DNA of 64,000 nt from Plenodomus lindquistii (taxonomy: Eukaryota > Ascomycota > Dothideomycetes > Pleosporales > Leptosphaeriaceae), in NCBI GenBank assembly GCA_025504975.1, contig JANUWI010000007.1:558001-622000 (forward strand), given 5' to 3'. Shown one piece after another: positions 1-11,398 of the stretch. The notes beneath the pieces are model-generated. The model saw only the letters and a list, made by a program, of their open reading frames with translations, was not told the DNA's origin and did not search any database. The translations under genes were made by a program, and so were the position numbers. Each line of letters opens with the position of its first letter. Positions within the stretch are counted from its first letter, which is position 1.

Positions 1-2379
1 ATAGAATGAGTTGTATGTTGGGCTGGGCATTGCATCGTGCTCAGGCCTCGGTGGCCTCTGTGGCGGGCCTGAGCCGCCTGGGAACAACGTCGCTGAACTG
101 TCGCGATCCTGTGCTAGACCGAGACGCGGTGGCGCAGGGTACATTGAGCTGAACTTGCTCTTTGGCTCGCTCGGTGGCGGCGCAGAACTTGCATTACCAG
201 TGGGAAACATCGTGAATGTGCTGTCCCTGGCGTCAGGAATGACGGGTGAGTGTTCGCCTTGGCCGGGGTAGAAGGAGCTGAAGTTGCTCTTGGGATAGAA
301 TGAGTCGGTGCCGTCGGGGTAGTATGAGCTGGCAACGTCGTACTTGCTGTTGGGATCAATGACCATGCTACCAGTGTAAGTACTGCTGGCTCGTTGATCC
401 TCACCCACCGGGGTCCAAGTTTCGACCGGTTGCTGGTAGTAGTGGTCATTGTGGCCGCTGACACCAGACCTCGTGCTACCATTCGAGTTGGCCCGGCTGA
501 GTTCTGCCTGCATTGGCTGCACTTGGTGGGGAAGAATGCTAGTAGGGGTACCCAGTGTTGGGCTGCCACTGGCCACACGGCTCAGGCGCTGCCCGTCGAA
601 TTGGGTCTGAGGTATTTGTAGAGGTGCAAGAGGTGCAATGTGTTGTGAGGGATGCCGACTGTACATTCGAGAGTTGGTGTATTGTGAGACACTTGCAATG
701 CTTGTGCGGTCTGACGCGTAGGTGGATCGATCAGGCTGAACATTGGCAAGGTTCGTGGCTTCATTGTTTGCAAAGTACCGACTCCAGCCCGAACTCCTTG
801 CGCGTGGAGCAGATTTGACAGGTGGTGTCCGTCCAGAGTTTTGGCGAACCATGGCATCCATGCGAAGCGTCTCTGGCTTGAGACCCTCTGGCTTCAAATC
901 GAACTTCGAGAGCTCAACAGGGTCCGAGTAACCTAGAGGACTGCTCTTTTTGACCAGACCTGCAGTGCTAGCATCACTTGCTTGGTTCTTCTTGTGGTTT
1001 CCTGGACGACCCTGGATGATGGCGAGCGATGTCACGGAGTCATTGTTCTGTTGATATGGCTGAGCAATGACGGATCCACCAGCTTCCTTCATGAACTCGG
1101 CGCCTCGGTCGGCAAAGCTCATGCGATCCTTCTCGGCGTATCCCTGGCTCTTCTGACTCTTGTTCTTCCTGTACTTTAAACAGAAGAGGATAAGGATGAG
1201 AACGGCTGCGATGCCGAAAATGGTACCCAATGTGGCACCAAGCACAGTTAGCATCTTGCCCTTGTTACTCGGCGGACTCGCAACCGCTGGTACATCTGTA
1301 GAGCTGGGCGTTGCAGATGCAGATACCGTGGCCGATGTTATAGATGACGATATCGTTGATGAGGATTCGGACTGGATCAAAACATTCTGTCCGTTGAAGA
1401 CCTCAGTTGCGTTCAACCATGAATTCGCCTGAGCATCGAAGAGAACTAGTGGGTCGGTTTGGTTCCCACCGCTGGCAACCGTCAAGCCGTCATTACCTTG
1501 TGCAAGAGAGTAACCAGATCGTGTCGACGTAGGGGCATAAGTTGCATTGTATTTTGACCAGTCGGATACCTCCACACGTTTGACCTTGTCAGCTGCGACA
1601 GTTGCTCCAGGTGCAGCAGGAGTTCCGTCCTTATTCATGATCAGAAGTCTTTCCACCTTGTTCGGCGTAACACTCATGTCGAACTTTTCCAGTACGACAC
1701 TTCCGTCCTTCCCGGTGACCATTGCACACTGTACAGCTTCCTGGTTTGCGATAGGTTGCTGTAGAGTTGTGCCTGTATTGCGCCAGCCTTGTGCTTCATC
1801 GAATTTCCATATAGCGGTGTTGGAAGCTCCACCACCAACCAGATATGCGGTCTTGGAGTCCGCTGCCATCAGCATGGGCTTCACCGTAGGCGGCGCGCCC
1901 GCTGAAGGTAGACTCTGGACTGCATAAGGCGATTGTGTTGAGAAAAGAAATGATTGCGTGGAGGGTCCAATTTCGCCAGTATCCTGTGATCCTGCGTAGA
2001 CGAGAATCTTCCGTGATTCTTGAAGATATGTAGCGGCGTGATTTTGCCTGTTTGCTGTATTCCAGGATTCAGCTCGAAGCCAGTCCCACTTCTTCGTCGC
2101 AAAGGTGTAGTGCATCATGCCAGGGTAGTTCCATGTCGCGGCCGTTTCGTTTACTGCTCCACCAACAATGTACAGCTGGGCAGCTTTTGCGTCTCCTGCT
2201 GGGGCAGCCTTGACGCACTGAGCCCCAGTGAGCGAGATGTCCATGGGCAGCGTTTTCCATTTTGCGCCCTCCTGCAGTTTCAGTGACTGAAAGCCCTGGG
2301 GCGAGTAGACATAGAGTGTGTTATCGTGAACGATGGAGCAGTGGTTCTCCAGCGGGTATTTGGGTGCGGGGGTACCCAT
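1..2379 (-). CDS. Kelch/beta-propeller-like single-pass membrane protein (3' end off the window)
   Basis: An uninterrupted frame runs from an ATG at 2379 to the left edge (793 codons, no stop reached), so the C-terminus is missing. Residues about 1-370 read like the kelch/galactose-oxidase-type proteins often labelled 'CLF1-like' in Dothideomycetes, with repeated glycine-rich strands (LYIVGGAVNE, TAYLVGGGASN). One strong hydrophobic helix lies near residues 376-398 (GATLGTIFGIAAVLILILF) followed by basic KYRKNK. A long Ser/Pro/Gly-rich, probably disordered tail follows to the edge. There is no hydrophobic leader, so the propeller half is exported without a classical signal peptide, or an unseen upstream exon exists, or the start is different. 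The family assignment is from memory; propeller and membrane topology are inferred. The function is unknown. The 'CLF1 splicing factor' label carried by relatives does not fit a membrane protein. Confidence 0.75.
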   Translation of the reverse strand, partial: MGTPAPKYPLENHCSIVHDNTLYVYSPQGFQSLKLQEGAKWKTLPMDISLTGAQCVKAAPAGDAKAAQLYIVGGAVNETAATWNYPGMMHYTFATKKWDWLRAESWNTANRQNHAATYLQESRKILVYAGSQDTGEIGPSTQSFLFSTQSPYAVQSLPSAGAPPTVKPMLMAADSKTAYLVGGGASNTAIWKFDEAQGWRNTGTTLQQPIANQEAVQCAMVTGKDGSVVLEKFDMSVTPNKVERLLIMNKDGTPAAPGATVAADKVKRVEVSDWSKYNATYAPTSTRSGYSLAQGNDGLTVASGGNQTDPLVLFDAQANSWLNATEVFNGQNVLIQSESSSTISSSITSATVSASATPSSTDVPAVASPPSNKGKMLTVLGATLGTIFGIAAVLILILFCLKYRKNKSQKSQGYAEKDRMSFADRGAEFMKEAGGSVIAQPYQQNNDSVTSLAIIQGRPGNHKKNQASDASTAGLVKKSSPLGYSDPVELSKFDLKPEGLKPETLRMDAMVRQNSGRTPPVKSAPRARSSGWSRYFANNEATNLANVQPDRSTYASDRTSIASVSQYTNSRMYSRHPSQHIAPLAPLQIPQTQFDGQRLSRVASGSPTLGTPTSILPHQVQPMQAELSRANSNGSTRSGVSGHNDHYYQQPVETWTPVGEDQRASSTYTGSMVIDPNSKYDVASSYYPDGTDSFYPKSNFSSFYPGQGEHSPVIPDARDSTFTMFPTGNASSAPPPSEPKSKFSSMYPAPPRLGLAQDRDSSATLFPGGSGPPQRPPRPEHDAMPSPTYNSFY

Positions 2380-3189
2380 TGTAAATTAGGACCAGACGGT
2401 ATGTGTGGTAAATGAGCGAGGGTGATGGCCGACCGAGAATGCTACCAACGACCTGTTATTGTGTTGTCCGACTTCTCATGACGGTGCAAAGAGTCGAGTA
2501 TAGTGGCAGGGTAGCGAATGCAAGTGTCGAGCACGACGTCAAGGAAAGGGAAGGATATAGCCTGCTGGCATGCACAATTCGTCAACGAAGTATTCTAGCG
2601 CGCAACACGCCGTCAGTGTTGTCATGTAAACAGAGCGCGCGATGGACATACTCGAATCAGAGACACGACCGTGACTTGGAGCGGTGCTGGACCGAGACGG
2701 GTGCTTGTTGCAAGAATGCACGAGGAGCGACAGGGAGACGCTCTATCAAAGAGGCCGGACCGTGTTCAAAGGGTACGGCGTAATGAGAGGCAGCAGCACA
2801 GCGCGGCGGAGTGCGGGAGGCGAGACTGGGGGCCGTCCAGGCAGGTGAGGCTGTTCAGACACTCGGAGGCTGAAGCTGGGGAGAAACAGTTCGCCTGGGC
2901 GAGAGGGAGGTGTGCAGCCGGCCGCCCAGAGGGTCTCTGCCCATGCTCACCGACGAGCAAGGGCTGGCTTGGGCAAGCTCCCAAACGGCACAAGCGGCGA
3001 CGGCTCGCGCGACGCTGAGACGCCGAACGGACCATGCAGTCAGGGGTAAATCGGGCGACAGGCCAATGGCGGGTGGATGCTGCGGCTCGCATTCGCCAAT
3101 GCCCCTGGCTTTCACCGTGTTTCGGTGGCTGCTGCTTTTGTGCCTGCAGCTGAGAAACACCCCCTCGTCGGAACCTTCCCCGCCGCTGG

Positions 3190-3210
3190 GCACTGAGCAC
3201 TGAGCACTGA
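3190..3210. repeat. Three tandem copies of a 7-bp unit (GCACTGA)
   Basis: GCACTGA is repeated three times head to tail, followed by a diverged copy GTCCTGA. It lies in non-coding sequence. It is probably a small replication-slippage repeat with no evident role. Confidence 0.8.
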
Positions 3211-4194
3211 GTCCTGACGACTGTGCAATGCGGGTAGAGTACTGTACTGTACGCACACGCTCTGTTGTTTGCTTGCGCACCTGTTGAGCCGTCGAGTCAA
3301 CCACCGGTGCGAACGCTGCCCCCCTCACCAGGACGCGTGTGAGGTCATCGCACATGCTCCACGGTTCGTGTGAGCCGCTGATCTGAATCTTCGCCTGCGC
3401 GCATCGTCGTGAAACTTCGACACAGCGGCATGGACCACGCTTGTCATCATCTCCGCTCCTCCATGGCCTCACGAATCACGACCGCCCGCCCCTTGACCTG
3501 CCACTGTCAACTTGCCAGCGCAAACGCTTGCCGCGGTGAGGCTGCAACAGAGAGGCATGCCGTCTCGACTCTTCGCAGTGCGGCATGAGCCTCCGTTATG
3601 CACCCAGACCCATCTTCAGCGTGGCGGTGGTTGCCATGATTTCTGTGACCTTGCACGCCGTCGTGCATGCACTCGTATACAGTTGGCGCCCGTGCAACTT
3701 TACACATGCCATGCCATGCTTGACCCCAGCTGCCTCCCGGTTGGCGCGGCCGCCGGCGAGTCGCTGTTCGTCGATATCTTCTGATTAGCATCACATTTTC
3801 GTCACACACCTCCGAACGCGATTCGAGATGGCAGTGTGTGATGGCATGACAGTAATATCCTCTGAGGTCGAGGCGCGCGCTCAGGATGGCGGCTTTCGTG
3901 GCTAGTGGGGCGCTATTGACATCTGAAACTGAAACAGCGACTCTCCTTGCTCCATATCCGTCCCTGACTCAGCACTGCTGCTGCTATCCACGCGCTCAAC
4001 TGCACGCTATCGAATATTCCTCCACTGCTGGTCGCGATCATGTGCAGTCCAACGTCAAGTCCGTAGACTGGAGTAATGTCTGTGTAAATAACCAGCGTCT
4101 CTGCGGGGAGCTGTTCCTACAAGGACCGCACTTGACCGCATCGTTCCGACGTCGAATCGGTATTATCCACAACTTAGGAGCAGATCTACCATCC

Positions 4195-4221
4195 GCACAT
4201 TGCACATTGCACATTGCACAT
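4195..4221. repeat. Tandem 7-bp repeat (TGCACAT)
   Basis: TGCACAT occurs three times in perfect tandem at 4201-4221, preceded by a partial copy (GCACAT at 4195-4200). It is intergenic and no regulatory role can be assigned from sequence alone. Confidence 0.8.
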
Positions 4222-6262
4222 TCGTGCTCCAAGTGTTATTCAGCATTCGTCAGCGTGCGATTCGATGTGCGTCAGGCGAACAATACTCCCAAGTTTTTTT
4301 GAGTTGACAAGCAAGACGTTGATCTGTCAACTGTCAGTGTATTCGACACGTGGGTACGAACTCTATGCGGCATTCCCAACCAGACCAAGTTTCATGATTC
4401 ATCATGACATTGCAACAACTTCCACACGATCATGATCAAAGGCCTCGATCATCGCTTGATTCTGTTCATACATATTACATGAGCATTGAGTAACATGTTC
4501 GTCTTCCTATTATACACACTCACCCAACGTACATTGCTATTAGCATTAACAAACACTTCTCTACGCACCTGCTCATTCATGCGAAACCGCAGAGTCCACT
4601 ACAATTTTTCCGCCCGTTTGGGGCATTGAAGCGGCAACGGCTCTACAAGGTGCTTCCGTGGTTAGTGCGTTATCTTCGTCGTCATGCGTTTTGCAGGTGC
4701 ATGGAAAACTACAGATACATGAAAACCACGTGGCTCGGCCCTTTCAGCATCAGACTACCATGTACCCGGTGACCAGGGTCTCTTTCTTAGACGGTGACAT
4801 CAATCCCGCTTGGAAGCCCGACCTGGAGTCATTATCAGATTGCGCAAGCATCGAGTGTGTTCTCGCTGCCTTACTGGGGTATGTACAGAGGTGGTCTCGA
4901 TCAGCCCTGTGGCAAGAAAGCATGTTTCTGGGTCAGACATGCTATAGCCTAATGTCTCATACAACTTCTCGCATATATTAGTGTCCCAGTCATGGTGTTT
5001 ATCCATCACCGCCTGACTACAAACACGTTACAGGCAGCAATTTATACGAAGCAACCCACAACAGCCGACCTCTAACATGGAATAATTCCTTCATGTCATG
5101 ACGCGCCGCGACACCCATGAGAATTGTTCGACTCCATACGCAGTACGAAATTCATACTGTCGGAAGGATGACTCGGACGGAGCCCGTATTCTGACCCATA
5201 GCGAGTACTGTAAATCCATCATACCGGATTGATCGGTCGATCAAAGTGAAGATGCTCCGGCCATCGAACAACGACACATCTTTCGGCTACCTCGTAGCTC
5301 CGAGCAGATGTCGCATGTCTGCTCCGACTCATTCAGTAATCAAGCTATGCAATGACCATGGCCAAGCCGCAAAGACCCATGTTCCCAGGAATAACTTGAG
5401 TCAACGACACCGAGGATTTTTGGCAAAAGACGAATTGTCGGTTGGCCGCCTTGATTAGCATGGGAGGTCCGTCCGAGTAAAGCGTGATGTTGCTATTCAT
5501 AGTCGGGTGGCGCAGAGGGAACGCTTGTTGAAGATGGCATACCTTCCGCCACAGCGGCGAGGTGCAGTAGCCAAAGCATAACCTCTCACAGTTCGTATAG
5601 CCAGACGAAATGACTTATTGATCAGGATGGCAGACCTGACTGGTGGTAGGTCAGCCTTAACATAAATTTCGAGGATGCGTGAATGTTCGATGAGCGAGGG
5701 ACAACACAAGGTGATAGAATGATTATTATCTTCAAACTGAAAGCACCTATACGGTAGGTCGTGGTGATCCTTGGAGTCACTTGATCACATTAGGATATGT
5801 ATCTCACCATCAAACCATCTCCTTCATTGGAAGCCTCGAAGACGGTCTGCAGGCGAGTGATGACAATAGTCATCATGCATTATTCTTCGCTAGTCGTATA
5901 ACTGCAAGCAACCACGATATAAGGTTGATGAGTAGATATTCTAGCGTGGGTAGGAGGGTCATCACTGGGGATCTCACGGTGGAGGATGGGGTAACAAATC
6001 TTCATTCGTTGCCCTACTCCAAGACCTTCGTGGTATCATTTCGATAAAAAAAAGAAAGTAGCTTCGACGGGGGCCACATGATGGCGAATCCATTTTTCGA
6101 GCTAGAAGCCGGTTTAACGCCCTGCTTTTCCATGCGAACGTCGCATGCCCAGACCGTGAACCCATGATATGCATTCCGTTTGCTCGCGTTCGGGGCTCAG
6201 GCTTTTGCCCAAGTCTCCTGGAGCCATGAAAGTGTCGTTAATCTTGTTGAGGGATCAACCAC

Positions 6263-6830
6263 TTAAGCCTCCTCGCTCCTCTTCTTCTTCTCGGCACGGC
6301 CGGCGCTCTTACGCTCCAGGATCTGCTCACGGTCCTTGTCGAGCTTGAGCTTGGTGATGACAACCTTTGAGGGGGCGATGGGGATGGGGACCGATTGGCC
6401 GTTGCTCTTCTCGCGGACGACTGTGTAGACAATTAGTGACTCTGAGGCTGGTCGCAGGTCGGGAATTACACACTTCCGGCAACGTGGAGGCAGTACTTGA
6501 GACGGTAGACGGACTGGATCTTGCCCTCGCGTCCCTTGTTGCTGCCGCGGACAACGGTGATCTCATCCTGCAAAATTTTAGCACACAATGGGGACAGGAA
6601 AACTATTAGGAGCGACTTACATCCTTGCGGACGGGAATGCTGCGCACACCGTGCTTCTCGCGGAGCTCCTTACTCAGTGGCGCCTGAAGGTTGTTAGAAC
6701 ATGTCCATGTGCAATGTTCCAAGTCTCCTCATACGCTCATGATGACCCGACGCACACTACTCGGCGCACTGAAGTGTGCCTTTCGCGATTTGCGGCGAGA
6801 GCTCGCGAGTTGTGCCTGGACCTTTGCCAT
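6263..6830 (-). CDS. RPL26: 60S ribosomal protein L26 (uL24)
   Basis: Cytosolic large-subunit ribosomal protein that sits near the polypeptide exit tunnel. Four exons: 6735-6830, 6621-6683, 6474-6567 and 6263-6420, giving 136 residues, the usual length for fungal L26. The N-terminus carries the family block SSRRKSRKAHFSAPSSVRR, followed by APLSKELREKHGVRSIPVRK, the KOW-type segment VVRGSNKGREGKI and VREKSNGQSVPIPI. The C-terminus is Lys/Arg/Glu-rich (AEKKKRSEEA, then TAA). All introns have GT..AG ends; the third has a GTGTGT donor. It is divergent from the AT-hook gene at 7303, with 472 bp between the start codons. The assignment is secure; the exact third donor is the least certain point. 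Confidence 0.95.
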
Positions 6831-7302
6831 TGTTGCTGCGAAATGGGTTGTCGGATTAGTAGAGGAAATTCGTGTCGCGGTCCGCAAATATTGAAGTCGG
6901 GCGGAGTGTGCAAGCCCAGTTGCTTCGCTTGATTAGCGCCGGAAGATGGTTTGACCGGCGGCCGTCCTCCTGGCAACTGCTTGCACTTGATCCTGGTCTT
7001 ACCGTCTACGCTAGTCGGCATAACGCGTGCGCCCGAACCATTGCACATCATCGCAGCGTCCCCCGCGAACCTTGCCGTCACCAACGCGTCGCGAGGAAAC
7101 TCAACGAGCTCGCTCGCTACACAGACAATGCGCAACTCATACCGAACTTGACAACGGTCACGTGTCGCGCGCTGCCTCCTTCAAAGCTCGCAGCTGTGTT
7201 CACCTTTACCACTCGGCAGCACTTGCCATCTCCATGCTCTTGCCCCCTCTAATCTATATTGCGAGTTTCGGCTGGGCCTGCGCCTCCTAGAAAACAGACG
7301 CG
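6831..7302. promoter_or_regulatory. Shared divergent promoter region, RPL26 / AT-hook gene
   Basis: These 472 bp between two outward-facing start codons must contain both promoters and both 5' leaders. I see no convincing TATA box or named operator. Confidence 0.5.
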
Positions 7303-10300
7303 ATGGCGCCCAAGGACTACAATGCGTACACGTACCCGTACCAGCAAAGTTCGGCGCAGCAATACCCAGCTTACCAAACCGCACCAGCCTCCAACGACGT
7401 GGCGCAACAGCCCTCCCGCCAATACCAGCAGCCAGTCGCGACACAGGCTGGCGATTACATGTCTTACACAGGGTCTTCTTATGGCGCGCAAGGGGCCGGC
7501 TACGGACATACTCAGGACAACAACTGGAGTGGCAGTAGCTATGGCAACAGTCGAGAAACTACCAGAGGCGCGGCCGAGGTCTTGCGCAACATGAGCAATA
7601 ACAGCTACGCCTCCAGCAATCCTTCTACTGGCCCTCAATCCGACTTTGGCACCAGTAACACTGCGACGTCTCATCCAACGCGCTATGCGACAGGCAATTC
7701 TCATTCACCTCAAGTTCAGGCGCAGCAACTACATACAACCAATAACACCTACGGTCAATCCCAAGTACGCCCTCGCAGTGTCAACGCAAATCAAGCGCAA
7801 GCGCAAGCGGCGACCAGTCGAGGACTCCCGTCACCCGCTGTGGCAGCCGGGTATCCATCCCAGCGAGCGCAGACATTGTACAATCAGCAACAGCAGCGCT
7901 CTGCGAGTCCGGCGCAGCCTCAATACACTGCCACACCTGCAAGCGCCGCGAGAGTTTCTGGCCTACCCGCTACCGCAAACCAACAATACAACGACTACAA
8001 CAGCCGCAAGCTTCCTGGCGTTGAGCCGGTCCGTGTACCACAGCATGCCTCCTCCACAACCTCCTACAATTATGCAGGAAATCACAGCAGCAGTCCATCC
8101 AAATTGCCAGCATCAAATACCAATGTGGAAGAAGCATACAACGCTCCACGTGCAACTACGGTTGATCCTTCAGCCGTCTATGACCCATATGCGGACATTC
8201 AACGAAGAGCAGAGATCGCGCGGGCCCAAAAGGCATTGGAGGATGTCGCACGTGCTGAGGAAGAGAGGATAGCAGAGGAGGCGCGCAAGGCCGAAGAGTT
8301 GAAAGCAGAAGAGGCTCGTAAGCGACAGGAGGGGGAAGAGCGACTTCGCCGACCGCAGCCCAAACCCAAGACCAAGAAACCTCCGAAGCAACCGTCCAAC
8401 ACTGTTGAAGCAGCACCAGCAGTCGGGCCTTTAGGGGATAGCCCAGAAGATCTAGAAGCCGCAATGCGTGCCATGATGGCGAAGATGAGGGAGTTGAATG
8501 GCAAAGATCCCGCCATGCTTGCGCGTATCTGGGAAGAGGAGCGAAGAGCAAAAGTCCCGAAGTCACCGACGGCACAGGAAAAGCCGGCCCCACAGGCCCC
8601 CCCAGCTCCTGTTGCGCGATCTGTGCCATCTGTCCCAGTCGTTCAAGCGACCGTTTCCCCGATTGCGAACTCGTGGAAGCCGCCTGGTCCCAGAGCGCCT
8701 GCTGCATCTATCTCAGCCAGGAAAGCTACTCAAGTGCAACCCCCAGTCACCCCTGCAAGGCCTCAAGCTCAAGCTGTGCCGAAACAGTCTGGGGGTAACA
8801 CTGTTTGGCCCCACGAAAAGAGAGCGCAGCTAGCCAGTGCAGCTGTGTCTTTTCTTGTTGCCCGGAATCCCACATTCTCCCTCGAGCCCAGTCAGATACT
8901 GAGTATGCTGGACAGCGATCCGTCCTACATACAATTGTGTGAGCAACTCGAACAGCTAGGCCTGAAGGTTGATCGGGGCGCATTCGCAAAGAGTCTGCTT
9001 ACCGCAGTCCCAGATGTCAACTCTGGATCCCGTAAAGCAGCATCTCGACCTACACCTGCACCCGTGCAAAGGCCCATGGTTCCACCAGCCGTGATGAAGA
9101 AAGAGGTCTCTACCCCGGCAGCAGGAGTAGCAAGCCCTCGGTACACGCCAACGGCCGCTTCGCCAGCAAATCACGTGTCACAAACACCTCTTCCAGCCGC
9201 CCCGGTTGCCGTAGCTGAAATGGTCCCAATCAAGGCCGAATTGAAGCCACCTGCAAACAAAGAGGAGGCTGCCAGAAAGCGAAACCTGAGCGATCTTATC
9301 GATTTGACGTTGCTCTCAGAGGACGAGGACTCAGGGCCTCCGTTGAAAAGACATCAAACAGATACGGTACACTCTTTCGGGTTGCCACATCCGCATGTAC
9401 AAGACGCCATGGTGGTTGATACAGAACCCACCATTACCAATTTCCCAATCGCGAATGTACCCCGTCCCGTACAGGAGCCAGCACCGCAGCCGGTGTTACC
9501 GCCCATGGACGCGCTTCGAAATCAATCACTTGTGGAGGGCCTGGACAAGAAGAAGGCCCTGCGTCGTAATACCTACAATCCTGCGACTATCGCACGCGAT
9601 GTTCTACTGGCCTGCGGAAGGCATCCATCGGAGAGGCAGTTGAATCAGCATCTGGAGAGCATGAGAACGACTTTGGGTTTATCTTATGATTCTGACCTGA
9701 GTACAATCCGATGGGATATACTCGATCCTGGCACACCACCACCAGGTTATTTCAAAGATGGTGTAGAAGCATTGACGGGAGACGCGGACGATGAAGACGA
9801 GTCAGAAGATGAGGGACAGTCACGTCCACGTGCATCCTCGCACGCGACTAGCGGTGACGGTGGGGTTCCAAAGGTCCAAGCGCTGCCTGAAGCGACCAAC
9901 CCATTTAAACAGAAGCGACGCGGTCGACCACCACGACACTCTTATCCGAATGGTACGGCGCCTGCCACACCTCAACGCACGCCGAGCACCACAAACATGA
10001 GCTCAAGTGTTCCGCGTCCTAGCTCTGCTGTTGCTGGAGTGGGTTATCAGGCTTTCCGGTCTGCTACGCAATACGGCCCAGATGGTCAGCCACTCCCCAA
10101 GAAGAAGGGTCGCCCCGTTGGTTGGCGGAAAGCAATTCACGGCTCTACTACAGCTTTATCTCGGCCGGCTGCCAATGGCGATACCGGGCCCTTCAACCAG
10201 CACCAGCCTCCGCAGCCTAGCAGCCTTCGCCATGTCAGTGGGGACGGCGATCTACCTATACGCATCGACTCTAGGTCACCCAGTGTTCCAAATCGTGTGC

Positions 10301-10995
10301 CGCGTCTTCAATCATACAAGTGTCACTGGCAGAGGTGTGAAGCCGAGCTACATAACCTGGAAACACTCAAGAAGCATGTCTTTAAAGTACATCGAAAGGA
10401 AACCGCTCAACACACTCTGGAGTGCTCTTGGGATGACTGTGGCAAGCAAGTCACAAGTCACGACCCGATGACCAACATGATGATCGAACAACATGCTCCA
10501 CGTTTCTTCAACCGGGAGAGCGACTGGCGACAGCACATACAAGAGAGTCACTTTGACCCACTATCATGGGAGCTTGGTGATGGCCCAGCCAGCGGTCTCT
10601 CTGGTAAGGAAGACAATTAGCGATGTTTTTGATTGAGCGAGTCATATGGTGCACAGGTTCTGACAGACTAATTAGACGCGCATGATTCTGATGCTTATCT
10701 CAGCGATGCTCATGGTCGTCAGGTAACCCCTCGTATCACAGTCAATCTCGATGACATCTCAGAACTTCCCTCTGCGCAAGTTCCATCGTCTGCGTCGCGA
10801 GGTCGGGGACGTCCTCCCAAAGTCTCACAGGAGCAGGACGCTCTCGATAGCCATTCACGGCTTGTCTCGCGCAAAAGGCGCATCGGTGGACCGGGAATGG
10901 ATCGAGGGGGTGCAACGCTTGCGAATGAAAAGCGAAGGAGAGGATTTTTAGACAACTCTGATGTTGAAGGAGAGTTGGTGGATGCCGAGGATTAG
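7303..10995 (+). CDS. AT-hook and C2H2 zinc-finger nuclear protein
   Basis: Two exons (7303-10603 and 10676-10995) encode 1206 residues. The first exon continues into the intron and would stop at 10620; the GTAAGG donor and TAG acceptor restore the frame and add 106 residues. The N-terminal 280 residues are Gln/Ser/Tyr/Pro-rich and low in complexity. A charged Glu/Ala/Arg helix lies at about 300-350. Two small helical segments follow (around SFLVARNPTFSLEPSQILSM, and ARDVLLACGRHPSERQLNQH). There are three AT-hooks: KRRGRPPRH (about 870), KKKGRPVGW (about 933) and RGRGRPPK (1142-1149, in exon 2). A finger C-x4-C-x12-H-x4-H lies at about 1005-1030, with a second looser C-x4-C..H-x4-H unit to about 1085. 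This indicates a minor-groove DNA-binding chromatin or transcription factor. I cannot name an ortholog. A chromatin-remodeller subunit is possible but is inference only. Confidence 0.85.
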
Positions 10996-11245
10996 GGGGC
11001 AGAGGATTCCATTGCGATTTTGCGTATACCCACTGTACACAACCAAATATTGGATTATTTTGGCAGCTCTATCTGCGAGTGGTGCCCGGGGTCTGTACAA
11101 TAAGACGCGCTCAAGACTCAAAACATGGCTCCCTTGTTTGCGTTGACCGTCCTGCGCCTGAACTCCATGAGATCCACTGTATACGTTCATATGATGCATG
11201 ATTCTCTGGTCCGACCCGTAGCAGTCGGGCACATTTTGTGTGTAC
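10996..11245. other. Convergent 3' intergenic segment
   Basis: 250 bp between the stop codons of the AT-hook gene and OST4. It should hold both 3' UTRs; nothing else was recognised. Confidence 0.6.
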
Positions 11246-11398
11246 CTATGCCTTCACTTTCCCAGCTACAACTTTGGGCTGCTGTTCTGCCTTGTGATCG
11301 TCGGAGTTGACCTCGAGGAAGTGGTAGAGAACAATCAGAAACATGGCGGCGCTTCCGAGGAAGATGGCGAGGGAGTAGAGCTGGCTATCGGTGATCAT
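11246..11398 (-). CDS. OST4: Oligosaccharyltransferase subunit OST4
   Basis: A 50-residue single-exon protein, too short for most gene callers. It begins MITDSQLYSLAIFLGSAAMF, continues LIVLYHFLEVN and ends in a short hydrophilic tail (stop TAG at 11246). Ost4 is a one-helix subunit of the ER oligosaccharyltransferase that transfers the dolichol-linked glycan to Asn in secretory proteins, and it stabilises Ost3/6 and Stt3. The N-terminal MITD-QLYSLAIFLGSAAM block and the single helix (about residues 8-28) match the fungal family closely. The tail is somewhat longer than in yeast (36 residues). It is divergent from TMA46, with 445 bp between them. Confidence 0.95.
   Translation of the reverse strand: MITDSQLYSLAIFLGSAAMFLIVLYHFLEVNSDDHKAEQQPKVVAGKVKA

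Larger units (their letters stand above)
2380..6262. other. 3.9 kb intergenic stretch without a supportable gene
   Basis: Both strands contain only short or compositionally odd frames; the longest is 205 codons at 2855-3472 on the minus strand and resembles no family I know. I could not assemble any spliced product with conserved motifs. Short 7-bp tandem repeats sit at 3190-3210 and 4195-4221. The part next to 2379 should hold the promoter of the kelch-like gene, and the part next to 6262 the 3' end of RPL26. Confidence 0.6.

Noticed and set aside
2855..3472. 205-codon minus-strand frame in the gene-poor region
   Set aside because: Arg/Ser/Cys-rich without motif, with several overlapping frames on both strands; typical of GC-rich non-coding DNA.
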